Part shown: one piece after another, positions 34,696 through 46,450 of the stretch
How positions within the stretch are numbered: the stretch's first letter is position 1
Layout of the letters: each line of letters begins with the position of its first letter
From: Sipunculus nudus
Lineage: Eukaryota; Annelida; Sipuncula; Golfingiida; Sipunculidae
Direction of reading: 5' to 3'
DNA: 64,000 nt
Assembly (NCBI GenBank): GCA_026874595.1
Contig: CM049312.1
Coordinates: forward strand, 63,768,929-63,832,928
Made by a program: the position numbers and the translations under genes
The notes under the pieces: model-generated
The model's database searches: none
Told to the model about the DNA's origin: nothing
What the model saw: the letters and a program-made list of their open reading frames with translations, nothing else

Positions 34696-35503
34696 GTTCA
34701 GGGTTGTATCCACTGCAAGTGATGAGAAGAAACAAAACGCGAGACCCCGCAAAGCAAGCAGTCCACGCGTCATGATACACCGGAGCGTTCACTGAGCAAT
34801 TCAGGAAAGGTCTTTTCTTATCGTCTACGGATACATTATTTGAGGAAATCGGGGGCCAAAATGAGACTACCGAGGGCATGTATACCACGACATATACTTA
34901 CTTAAATATTAAAGCAGTGCATCACGACTTCATATAGCAGTAATATTATTTTACTCACGTTGGTGTTGTTTGTATATATGGTGTGAACAGCTTCCTGGTT
35001 TGTTCATGCTAGTTTTCGTTGTAACACAGCTGCGCTGGAGTAGATATAAAGGTGCTCGCATTTCGTCTGCTTTATTTCTGGCTCACATTCTCGGCAGATT
35101 TATAAGTGTGCCGATATCAGCAAAACTGAGCTCAGGGGGAATGATCATCAGTAGTTTGACCTTGACCTTTCTGGCATACCTAATGCTCCTCCCGCTCCAT
35201 CCAATGGGCCCTATGTTCGGGTGGGTCAGTATTGCGCTTGCTGGGGTTGGCATGTCCTGTTTCTATGGTGCTGGTATATTAGGGATCTCAACATTTATTT
35301 ATGTAGGTAATTTTGAAGCTTCCATATTCGCAATCGGAGCAGCGGTCGGGACTTCAACAGATTGCGCCTTTACCGGGTACATGTTTGAGATGTATTCTCC
35401 CCTGTCGCTTTTGTATATCATTCTTGCCATCATTCTAAGTATGTTAATTTATATAATTCGATCAGGAAATTATATCTTCACAGTTAGGACAAATTGTATT
35501 TGA
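34696..35503 (+). pseudogene. Exon-3-only MFS transporter pseudogene
   Basis: An acceptor-like TAAG precedes 34696. The frame reads SGLYPLQVMRRNKTRDPAKQ then AVHAS, stop (TGA 34773-34775 in place of the conserved Trp), YTGAF, matching YPLQLMRKNRKRDPAEQ... of the intact gene at 36631. The loop and the TM6 segment (LVPYAFLTCG) are missing. After a frame change the sequence is open again from about 34952 to 35503, covering WCEQLPGLFM, the TM8 segment, MSCFYGAGILG and GYMFEMYSPLSLLY. It ends in the same VRTNCI-stop as the partial gene at the left window edge. No exon 1 or 2 lies within 5 kb upstream. Confidence 0.85.
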
Positions 35504-36630
35504 AAACAAAGAGATGTCCATACGAAGTTTAAGTATATACCTCTGATATTTATGATTCGTCAGGATTTGGATACACAAAAACTTTGTTTTGTCAGCTAAT
35601 TGATGATATGATAAAAGATATTATCGACAGTAAGAAAACTGCGATATACCATGTTGGACCAGAAACATAAGAAACGTATAAAGACGTGTTTATATTTGGG
35701 TAGCATCTTATTTTGTTAGTCAATCTTTTATATACTATTTTTTTATTAATTTGTTTAGGAAATGCAGAAATTTTGAAAAGTATACACGTGCATGTTTCAA
35801 ATGCTAAAGTTGCTTTAAGTAGGATTACACAAGATAATATGAGATTTAATAAAAAAAACTTTGCGTATTCATCTCTACATTGGTTATATCGGTATACACT
35901 ATTCGGGTAAAAGTATTCCTTTTGATGTACTTAATATTCCCTCCGATATTAACTAAACCTACGATGTAAGCAAAGGTGAACTTGTCCATAGATAGAAAAC
36001 TAGCTTGTAAACTACACTGCGATATTGTTGTTCATAGAGCATGCTGTTATCCTGTCAGCTACGGTGTAGGTGAGACGAAGTATATTTGAAGCAATATGAT
36101 TAGGGATTACTTCACACTTATGGTTAAAATAGTTTTGCTCTATTCATTAAATGCTAGCATTTCATCAATAGAGAAAAATACAAGTTTGAATAAAGCAACC
36201 TTGTCTATCCTTTATTCGATATAGTTTTTGCAAAAAGAAAGAATGTCGACTCTCATTAGCCTAATTTTCTATTGATGAATAATTTCGATTACATTCGTGA
36301 ACATTAGTCATGATGAGAATGCGATTAAATCACATTTAAGCCGAGACTGAACATAGAACCGACACATTACTCAGTATGTACAGTTTTACAATTTAAGGCT
36401 CTTAATTGTATCACTTTATTTTTGGGCTGTAGACTTATGCGACGGCACGTTCTTTCACAAATGCAAATGAAGCTTTGTCGTTGCCTTTGAATTAAATACC
36501 AATTAGTCATGCTGACTAAGGGTATGTAAAATGAATTAACAAAAAATAGTATTACCCGCATTCAAAGTTTATGGACTATTGTAGTTTTTAGTACGTGCCA
36601 CAATAGCCTTACTTTAACATTTTGCCCACC
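35504..36630. other. Intergenic / promoter region of copy 2
   Basis: AT-rich sequence. The first ~90 bp resemble positions 36-150 of the window (shared 3' flank of two paralogs). No TATA box could be placed with confidence upstream of 36631. Confidence 0.4.
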
Positions 36631-38885
36631 ATGTCTCATCATCCACTTGAAAACTTTAGCTCTGTACTTTTGTTTAAGAGCTCAAGCGAGGAAACCGAGG
36701 ACAAAATAGAACCTGTTCAAGGATGGAAAAGGAAGTTGATGATGATGTATATCTCAATGATGATGGTGGTAGGAGAATGCTTTAAGTAACTTGTATTTTA
36801 ATTGCAGTATAACAACGCACTTTTTGATTTTTTTATTTATACAAATAAAGTAATTTATCATTGTTAAGTTGAACATTACTTCTCATATATCTAACTTAAT
36901 TAAATGTGGATAATGTATATACTTCTGAGCTATTTATATATGAATACTTAGGTAATTTATATAAATGACGAGAACATGGAAAATGTATTTATCACAGGGC
37001 GAATGTCTTCGATGGTGAGACAAAACGTCTTACATCAGGAAAGTTTCTATTTATTGAACTTGCATGTAGATAAAGAATATGCAACTGTTATAGTTTAAAA
37101 TCTACTACATATAATGTCTCATTAATGAAAAAATATTTACTGATTTTTGACCACGATTGAACATTTATAGGGATAGCACGGTTTTATTTGAATCTCATTT
37201 CAATTCTAGCTTTCGCAAGTGTAACCCCATCTCTCTGTAGTGAATAACTTACACACTTTCCAATAAGCTTTTACAGTATCATAGCTATGTCATCACCTTG
37301 ATGTTCTCAAATCTGCTGTTTTCAGGGATATGCTTCCTCTGTCCCAGGTCCTACATTACTGGATATGACACAGTATCTGGGTACAGATATCAAAACTCTC
37401 TCTTTAGTCATGGCAATTGGTGGAGTCGGTAGCTTTACTGGAGCGGTGGTCAGTGGCCTGTTTTCTTCCCGTATTTATCCTGAATTACATCTAGGACTAA
37501 ACATTGCCTTTCTTGGGGCATGCTATGTCATTATTACTTGGGGAAGAAATCTGCCATTCTATGGTCTCTTTATCGCACTCATCAACTTCGCAGTCGGATC
37601 ATTTGAACCATGTAAGTACTGAACATTTAACTTTTTTGAACAAAGAAAACTAGCTATATCATCAGCGTAGCGTTAATTTAAATATGTTTAACACCTTGTT
37701 GATGACAGGTTTTTATTGGTGAAAATATGTATAAACCCTTCATCATTAAGACGATTCTGGCCCATTTGTTAACCTTAAAATCTTTAAATACGTATCTGTT
37801 TCACAAAGTTCTCGTTTTGTTTTATCCCTGACGTTTCAACAAAAAAAAATAAATAAAATAAATGTAACGTTTATTAAGTTGATAAATAAAAATAACATGA
37901 TTTTATGTTTCAAGTGTCCATGTTCTACCCGTTGCAATTAATGAGGAAAAACAGGAAAAGAGATCCAGCGGAGCAAGGAATTCACGCCTCATGGTCCACA
38001 GGGGCATTTCTCGGACCATTTATCACATCTTGTTTTATATCAACTTCAAGCATATCATCGCTAGAAGAAGGAAATACTAATAAGACTATGGCTACTTCAT
38101 ATCCTGTTGAAATAGCTGCACCGTCTGTTTATAACCCAACTATAAACACTACTTTGGGAGAACCTGATCTATTGGTCCCTTACGCCTTCCTCACATGTGG
38201 GTGTATCACGATCGTTTGCACTATACCAACCTGGGTGCTATTTTGTGTTGGACCCAGAACACCAAAGCAAATAATTGAAAACAAGAAACTCGAGAGAGAA
38301 ACAAAGAAACAACCATTATCCTTAAGAATAATTATGTTGTCCTTACTTTGTGTATTATATTCTTCATATATGTGGTGCGAGTACCTTCCAAATATATTTA
38401 TGCCAGCATTTGTCGTAAAACATCTTGGCTGGCCAGGTTATAAAGGTGCTTTGTTAAGTTCTACCTTATTCGGGGCTCATGCACTTAGTAGGATAGTTAG
38501 TGTGGCAGTGTCTACTAAAATCAGGGCAGAGATAATGCTCAGGGGGAGTTTAACGGTAACCTTTGTGGCTTATGTCATGTTATTATCGTTTCATTCAGTG
38601 AGTTCCATAGTTGTGTGGGTCAGCATTGCATTGGCCGGTGTTGGCATGTCGTGTTTTTATGCGGCAGCCGTTCTGTGGGCTTCTTCGTTTACACATGTCA
38701 CTAACTTTGAGACAGGACTTATAGCACTGGCTGCATTTACTGGATCGGCCACTGGTAACGCGTTTACCGGCTACATGTTCCAACTGTATTCTCCAGTGTG
38801 GCTTTTGTATAATATTCTGGGTGCCTCTGCATTAGGCATTGCGGTCTATGTCATATTATGCTTAATCGTTCGAAATGGTAGATGA
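36631..38885 (+). CDS. MFS transporter, NaGLT1/MFSD4-like, copy 2 (3 exons, intact)
   Basis: Exons 36631-36768, 37326-37611 and 37915-38885 give 464 residues. The start lies in a strong context (GCCCACCATGT). Introns are short (557 and 303 bp), with phases 0 and 1 as in the other copies. Exon 1 is the most diverged: QGWKRKLMMMYISMMMV replaces the PWWRPKLAVLY-type motif. Exon 2 carries PGPTLLDMTQYLGTDIKTLS and TWGRNLPFYG. Exon 3 carries YPLQLMRKNRKRDPAEQ, a loop with sequons NKT and NTT, LLVPYAFLTCGCITI, a charged cytoplasmic loop (ENKKLERETKKQP), WCEYLPNIFMPAFVVKHLGW and MSCFYAAAVLW. Twelve helices are predicted. Family placement is as for copy 1; substrate unknown. AATAAA at 38924-38929, 38 bp past the stop, is a good polyadenylation signal. 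Confidence 0.85.
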
Positions 38886-38923
38886 ACACATATATCTAAA
38901 TACGGTGATCCGAAAAAAAATCA

Positions 38924-38929
38924 AATAAA
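38924..38929 (+). terminator. Polyadenylation signal AATAAA of transporter copy 2
   Basis: AATAAA 38 bp downstream of the stop codon at 38885, in the expected place for a compact 3' end. Confidence 0.55.
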
Positions 38930-40550
38930 AATTTGAACAGAACCGAGCAATTAATGAACTGTTGATTGTTGTATTGTAGCGCAGTATTAGAAAGTAAGAG
39001 CTTTAATGATGCAATGTGGACGTTTTCTCATTAGAGGACGGAGTCGACTTTTGGTTGCCTATACGTTTCCTTTTTAGTTTATGATAGCGTTGGTTAGACG
39101 CTAAGTGAGTACACCTTGGGACATATTGGTATACATGAATTCTGAAAATAGACCAAAATCCAAACAATATTCATACTATTCTTGTAAAGACGCATATACC
39201 CATTAGTGGGAGTTATTTTCAATGGCATTTGCGAATGAAAAAAAAATCAGTCAAATACCTTATCCAACAAACCTAAGAAGTAGTAAATTTGCAGAGTCCA
39301 ATCACTTAATGAATTGTTCAGATAGAAAAAAAAATTACAAGATTTAAAAAAAACCTAGGCACATAAGGTGGTTGTTTTTTTCTAGGGCAAAGTTAGTCAT
39401 GGATTTTTTTTTATATATGCAGAATGTACTGAAATATAAACCCGGTTGTCACAGGGAAAGGAAGGATGTTAATAAATGGATGAATTGATTGACTAATTTT
39501 TGTTGTTAAAATTAACTCATAAATCTGCATAACATAATTATTTATTTAGCTTTAGTTATTAAATAGGAAATGCGTCATATAGCCTCATCATTCACCAGAA
39601 GAAACTAAAATGAGAACACAGACCAACAATCCTTACGTGTCCTTATGCCCCTCGATATATTTACATAATTAAAAGTGTAACAGATATAAGGAACATTCAG
39701 TTTGAAAGTGGACGTTAGTAACTTACAAACGGTAAAGGAGTTTGGAGATAAAGACGTGTGTTGGGGCAAGGGTGTTTTTATACTCTAGTAATGAGTGCAT
39801 TAAGGGACATTTTAACGCAGGATGTGTAAGGGGGGGGGGGGGGGGGTTGTAATGTGTAAAAGAGGAATCAATGGACTTTGTCCAACATTAGATTGAAAAC
39901 GGTGATATGCTCCATAAAAGCCTAGGAATTTCGCAAATTTCTTAGACAGTCCTTCATTTAATCACTTTTGACAACAGGACACTACCGAAAATTTCATTAA
40001 GAGACTGGACATAGCTCTTTTGCTTATTGCTTTGTCTTTCCTGACGGGGGTTCAACATATGGCGGACCTCAGTCTCTAACCGGCAAAACCACTAGCTTGG
40101 TTTTAAAGCTCGTTTATTGTCCGAGAGGTCTAAGAAGACCCGGGTACATCAAACATTATCAACCCGGCATGCTACAGTTGAAAACGACAAAAAAATTGGG
40201 ATTTAGACGAATCAAGGTCTGTACCTGGTTCCGATGCAAGAACCTTATAGGGAAAAAAATAGAACAATACGGACTCAATATCCGATGGACGGTCTCGGAG
40301 TAATCTTCTCAGCAATTTATAAACATGGTCATGGAGGCTATCGTGTATGCTTGGGCACATATGGACCTACACATCTTATTGTAACATAAGATGCACATTC
40401 ATTCCAACAGTAAATTACTATCAAAACTGAGTTGAGATGAGTTTTCATAAATCGAACATTCCACTCTTTATTACTATTTTGTAATTCATATTCTGTTGTC
40501 CACTCCATTATTTCCCCTAATTTTGCACAAACACGGCCCTTTAAAGACGA

Positions 40551-40616
<66 letters not shown>

Positions 40617-41690
40617 CAATGAGTATCAAAACCTTTACATAAAACTGAAAACATTTCCCAATATTTCCTTTTTCAACATTTCGGGTGAAACATTTTAGAA
40701 CAATATTATATTTCTAACGCGCAAAGGCGTTCCCACAGGTGCATCTAGAACGGTAAGCATGTAACAATGTTTGTAACAACATTCGACGGGGCACAATTTA
40801 TAAGCGCTACATGCGATTACTGGATTAGAAACTAAAAGCCTTCTTTGGACGGTTCAGATAATTTGTTCTTCTAATCAAATGAGGATATACTTTTTCTGGA
40901 AAAAATTAAATCGGGCGTGAAAACGTAGCGCCGATGAATTGTCCGATGAAAGTATTCCAATAACAGACCCGGGCCGGGTGAGGCATGTAAGTTCAACACT
41001 TACTTATGCATGCCCACTCTCTGATAAGGATCTCAGTCGAGCTAGAGGTGTATCGCCTGAATATGTTCTTCTATAATTTGTGTAAATGTAGATGTTTAGA
41101 ACCCATGAATCTCATTCTATGAATTCGAATACCCATGACATGCGTTTTACCGAGAGAAAAAACTAAATGTTAAGCCCATGAAATTATCTGTGTATTACAG
41201 CGTATTACAGTATTATCAGCGGACGTCAACGAATAATTTAAAAAAAAAATATGTAAGCCTATTCTGAGATATTAAATAAAACCGGTTGTCAGCTCTCCCG
41301 AAACGACTTACAAAGACTAAACAGCAGAGGGTAAGAGTATTCATCGCCTAAAAATTAAAATACCTTGAACAAGTGGCCATATCGCTTAGGGAATCTCTGC
41401 ATGAGTAACATTTTTTTAACATCCAGAAAACAGACACAACCACATTTGAAACTAACACGAGCATAGAACGGCGAAAACTAGCTCAATCTAAAAAAATGAA
41501 TATAAACCAATGGAAATCTTAAAGTAAAAAATGTTAATTAATCGCTGCCACTTATTAAAATATCAGCATAGGGATCTCATAACTCAATGTCACTAACAAC
41601 ATTTAGGAGAATTTTGACACGAAATCGATTTCGAGATATACAGGTTAATCTTTAAAACAGTGGCGACTGACAGTCTTGAACCCTTGAAGA
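38930..41690. other. Intergenic DNA
   Basis: No gene recognised. It holds a poly-G run at about 39831-39846 and a (TA)n microsatellite at 40553-40612. It separates the last plus-strand complete copy from the minus-strand pair. Confidence 0.45.
40553..40612. repeat. (TA)n microsatellite
   Basis: About 60 bp of uninterrupted TA. Confidence 0.95.
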
Positions 41691-43522
41691 ATTATTGTAT
41701 CAATCTTATCGGACAGATTAAAAATGTTATATGGATGGTCGATCCACCTATTTACAACAAGGGATGTGTTCACGCCAAACATTACTGCAATACCAAAGAA
41801 AGAGTAATATTAGAATAATCATTCTAATAACTAAAGACAGATGCTATTCTGCTGCTTATTCTTTTTGTCTTCTATCACCTGTTTAGCAGTCTTAGGTCCC
41901 ATAAAGAATAGTGCCCATGTTGGCACATTTGATAACATTATAATACATCCTGCCGTAAGGTACGCATGCGGAACTTTCAGTTGAGCACAATCTCCTGCTG
42001 TGACAGAGAAATGTGTCTGATTTTATTGTTGTTTATCGTGGTTAACTCTCTCATTGAATATATAGCTAACATGTTACTGAAGTTTGCATGCGATTCCATT
42101 TCCATATCAGGGGCTTTGCCTTCTCCGGAAGACAGGGAATACCCTGTGATGAAAGGGCCAAGGAACGCTCCTGTGGACTATGAAGCGTGGACCGCTTGCT
42201 TGGGCGGTTCTCTTTTTCTGTTTTCTTTTAGAATTTGTAAAGGATATAAGAGGCAAACTGAAGAATAAAAGAGAAAATCAAACACTCATGACAGTCACCA
42301 TAGATTTAAGTTTGTGTCAAATGAAAATAGTATAATAGGAAAAAATACATATCATTTAAATTACGCGTATTATTATAAGAATAAAACATGCCTTACATGG
42401 CTAAAAAGATCCAGCTGTGAATGTAGTAAAAATGCCGAAGAAGTGTAGACTCCTTCCCCAAGGTATGACAGCCATAGACGCACCAAGCAGGGCAATATTA
42501 GAAGCTAGCTGAAGTTCTGGCTGGATTCTTGATGAGGGAAGGCCATAGCTCCGGAGAAGCTACCGATGCCAGCGATGGCCATAACAAATGAAATGATTTT
42601 GATGTCAGTGCCAAGGTATTCAGTTATATCTAGCAATGTAGGGTCGGGAACGGATGCATGATATTCCTGAAAGAGAACAAGCACCATTCATCTGATGTGT
42701 TTTTTTTTATGACTAAGCTTTGTTTTATAAATTATTAATCTATCATAAAGGGGAAATAGATTTCTTAAACAGGACTGTAGCCCAAAGTATCACACCCTAA
42801 TATGTATGTTATTGAGTAAACTCCAATAAAAAGATGGTTAACCATTGTTCCTTCCTCACCCACTCCTCTGATGATATATCACTGTTAAACTTTGACAAAA
42901 AAAAATTCTTAGAGCTGACACAAGTTTAATTCAACATACTTGCAAACCAACAGATGGAGTATAGTAGTAACTACTTCCTGGTAGAGCTTCATCTTTTTAA
43001 TGAACGATATCCTGTAATATTCGGTTGGAATTGAAAATCTATACACTACGTTAAACCTAGAAATGCCAACTGTATACAGTAATTGTATATTGCGCAATGT
43101 GCACACAAACATGTCTGCGTATTATCAGTATAGGTAAACCTTTTTTAACTATTCTATGGGAAAGTCTAAGTAGGAATTCCAATTGAGTAAATTAACAAAT
43201 TTAGAACATTTATTAATTTACATATCAGTCTTATATAACTGCTTGGAATGTATAATAACATGTTTGGTGATAGCTAGAACAGTTTAAAGTGGAGATTAAT
43301 ATCAAATGTTTGATAATAGCCAGAATATTTTTAAAATAAATTATATTTAAATAAAGAAATGAATAACCATCATTTATTTAAACGTACAAGCATTACCATA
43401 GCTATGCACAGGGTTAGTAGTTTTCATTGCCCCCATCTGACAGGCTGGTTTTCTTTTCTTTCTATTCTTTCTTCTCCCTGGACAAACTCAGGAGAGTTGA
43501 CTTCAAAGAGACTCGGCATCAT
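41690..43522 (-). pseudogene. Three-exon MFS transporter pseudogene (minus strand)
   Basis: Exon 1 is 43522-43388: MMPSLFEVNSPEFVQGEE... then QPVRWGQ, stop, KLLTLCIAMVML, followed by GTACGT. Exon 2 is 42666-42397: EYHASVPDPTLLDITEYLGT... It lacks 16 nt after GAMA compared with the 286-nt exon of other copies, which shifts the frame, and it has TAG for the Glu of the terminal FEP. Exon 3 starts at 42257 (FCLLYPLQILKENRKREP) with TAG for the conserved Trp after AVHAS. A further frame change follows, then VPHAYLTAGCIIML and VPTWALFFMGPKTAKQ, and it fades out near 41690 before TM8. Splice sites are still recognisable. Its closest relative in the window is the copy at 53445-57968. Confidence 0.9.
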
Positions 43523-44072
43523 GTTCTCCTTGTGGTTATCTGTCCGGGTCACAATTGATTAAAACATGTTGCAATACAGGTTCAATGGTTTAAGCCATTT
43601 TGTAACTGACTTAGATGTTTGAATGCTAAATATATGAAATAAAATACTTTTTAGCGTATGTGCAAAGTATCAACGTTTATTATTTGCATCTGTTCATATT
43701 CCTTGCATGATTCAAAGGGCAAATCTGAGTGACATACATGTCTTATAGTTTAGAAAAATATCTATGCACTGATGTACGTACTTGGCGTGGACAAAGGTGT
43801 GAAAGAGGCTCAGTTAGCCGTACGCTGAAGCAGAGAATTTTTGTTTAGATAACAGAGATGCATACTTTATTAAACAGTAATACTACTTTGTTAAACATAC
43901 AAAAACAGAAATCAACTATTCATCAGCTTTGAGATTATTTTGACAATTAATGAAATTGAAAATATCTGAGTGAAAGAGAGTTACAGAGTTATTAAAACAC
44001 ATTTCGATGACGTACTCTTAACTGATTTTGAATTGAACCCGTGAAGTGATTCATAAGAAAAAAATCATGGTA

Positions 44073-44139
<67 letters not shown>

Positions 44140-44284
44140 TTGTCCTCATCTTATGTTATTTTGATGCAACCACGATCGTGAAACTAGTTAGTAATTATTT
44201 TATACAAAAAAATGTCGTTACTCACCATAACTGTGAGGGATATGCGTTATCATGAAATATGTTACACTTAAATATACCGTCAAA

Positions 44285-44328
<44 letters not shown>

Positions 44329-44344
44329 TGTGTGTGTGTGGTAA
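43523..44344. other. Intergenic DNA with (TA)n tracts
   Basis: No gene recognised. (TA)n tracts lie at 44076-44138 and 44289-44328; the second grades into (GT)n immediately next to the 3' end of the LINE. Confidence 0.5.
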
Positions 44345-46450
44345 GGAATTCCAATTGATGGCAGCATACTTTGAAAATTGTTTTCACCGTATACATAATG
44401 AGAGCGAGGTACAAAGACCATCCTGTAAGCATCAGTGGAACGAAGATATCTGCGGGGAGATTATTCCACAAACAGCTGACGCAAGTACAGTCAATAGAGG
44501 CTGCCATTCAGTGCTTTGTACACGTGTATGAGGGTCGATCGGCAGCAAGTGAAGTTGTTGTAAGTACTCGGGCTGATGTATATTGTGCAAACTGGAGGCG
44601 ATGAATATTAGCATTAGAGGTTCCTGCAAGCAGGCTGTCATTGTTGTCCAGTCTTGATGTAATCAATGCGTTGGTGGTCCTTGCTGGTTCCGAAACTTGC
44701 CAATTCCAAGTAGGTAGTCAGACATGTTCCTCGCCACCGATCTTTTCTAGCACTCCGTATTCATTATGGCACGGAAGGTCGAACAAAGATTACGGACAGA
44801 TAGAGTGTGCCAGTCTTATTTTGCACTACCAATACCATCTTGTTAAGATGGTATCTGGGTGCTACGATGAGGACTTTGGTTTAGCATCAATCAATGTTTA
44901 TTCTTATTCAGGCATGCTCACATTTCTGGATCAGATAGTACACCACAGAGGTTGCCATGGGGATGCGAGATGTGAAATATTACTAACACCAGTCGAGTGC
45001 CGATCACCAAATGTCAACCTCCTCAGATAGTCTCTCAATTAGGATGCCATGCTCTAGTTATCAAAAGCTGCAGAAGGGTCAAGCAGACGGAGTACTATTC
45101 CTCGGCCTGTATCCAGTGCATGGTCAATATCATCAGTTATCCTTAACAGTGCTGTTTCTGTGTTATGCCACTCCCTCTTACAGAATTCTAACAAGGAAAG
45201 ATTTGCAACTGGAGGATAGTTCATTATGTCCTCTTGGTCAAGACCCTCCTTCTTACAAAAGGGGTGATATTAGGGCCTCCTTCAAACGAAATGGGACCTC
45301 ATGTGACGTTATTGAGGCATTTACTATACTAATGCATGGTAACAGTGAACGTAGCACGACGATTATTCCTCAGATGATTTATGGTCAAAGGATCCAGGTT
45401 ACAGGATTTAATTGGACTCTTCTGGATAAATATCTGCATCTTCTCAGAGGTTACTGTAATGCAAGTGACCACAGCAAGCGAAGGAACTACGAGGGTTCCT
45501 GATCAAGTTTCTATCCACACGTGTGTTGTCAAGGTAACTTTGAATTTTCAACATCCAAGATATGAAGAAGTTTACAAAGCTATGGCTAAGTGTTTTCGGA
45601 CTATCTGTGGAGGGTAACTTTCTACAGCAGCACCTGACCCAAGTAGATTGCTCACCAGTCTGAAGGTCACTTTGATTATTACTTTACTAAGTCTCTTTTA
45701 AGTGCGACCTCTTTACATCATCTATCATTACAACAACAATGCATCTCTGGTGCAAGAATGTCAGCTTGGATCATGTCTGGGTACCATAGTTTTATGGCTA
45801 ACTGCTTTTTTACGGATGGGTTGGGCTGGGGCATGTTTGTCCAAAACGTCGGTTACATTATAGTTGTACAAATGTTCTAACTGTGATGCATCACCAGCCA
45901 GCACTGCAATATCCAGGCCAGGGAACATATCAGCAGCAAATTAATCAATGTTAATGACGCGGAGTTTACTGGCACACACGAGGGTTTGTGGTGATTTAAC
46001 CACGGAGACATGAATTGTATGAATTGTTAACTGCTTGCAGATCCTGTATCCCCTACAACCGTATACAGGTTGGAATCCCCAAGAATATAGACTGGATGCT
46101 GAATGGCATTTACAGCAGCTAGAAACAGTTCTATTTCATCAATGAAACTCGATATCCTAAGTCTATTTCTCTGTTAAGGAGGGGATCGGTAGATAAGGAA
46201 CAGGCTTAAAGGCTTTGGGCCCTAAGGATCGTCGACACCACCTCAATGGATAACTATTTGTTTATAGGGGATTACTGTGTACGGAGGGACAGGCTTGACA
46301 TATAGACATTACCGAATCCTCCTCCTCTAATGTTACCGGTTTGACGTGATTTTCCAAAGAAACTGTAGCATTCTTGGCAAAGCCCAGACACAACTGATAT
46401 ATCTCCACGTTTAAACATTGTCTATGTTACAAATAACAAATTAAGATCTT
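44345..46450 (-). mobile_element. Decayed non-LTR retrotransposon (LINE) with endonuclease and RT remnants
   Basis: On the minus strand the order is that of a LINE ORF2. Near 46190-46070 are YRSPP, EIELFLAAVNAIQHPVYILG and GDSN, matching the apurinic-type endonuclease motifs (YRPP, GDFN). Near 45160-45050 is TALLRITDDIDHALDTGRGI followed by VLRLLDPSAAFDN, the reverse transcriptase signature LLDLSAAFDT. Near 44560-44530 is LHLLPID, like the LHWLPI box near the end of CR1/Jockey-type ORFs; a VPRSHYVYGENNF-like end follows near 44400. Many stops and frameshifts show it is dead. The catalytic YADD was not found. Its clade (CR1, L2 or Jockey) is a guess. Confidence 0.75.

Noticed and set aside
44641-45502. 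Plus-strand open frames of 129 and 163 codons
   Set aside because: They are antisense shadows of the decayed LINE, whose motifs read on the minus strand.
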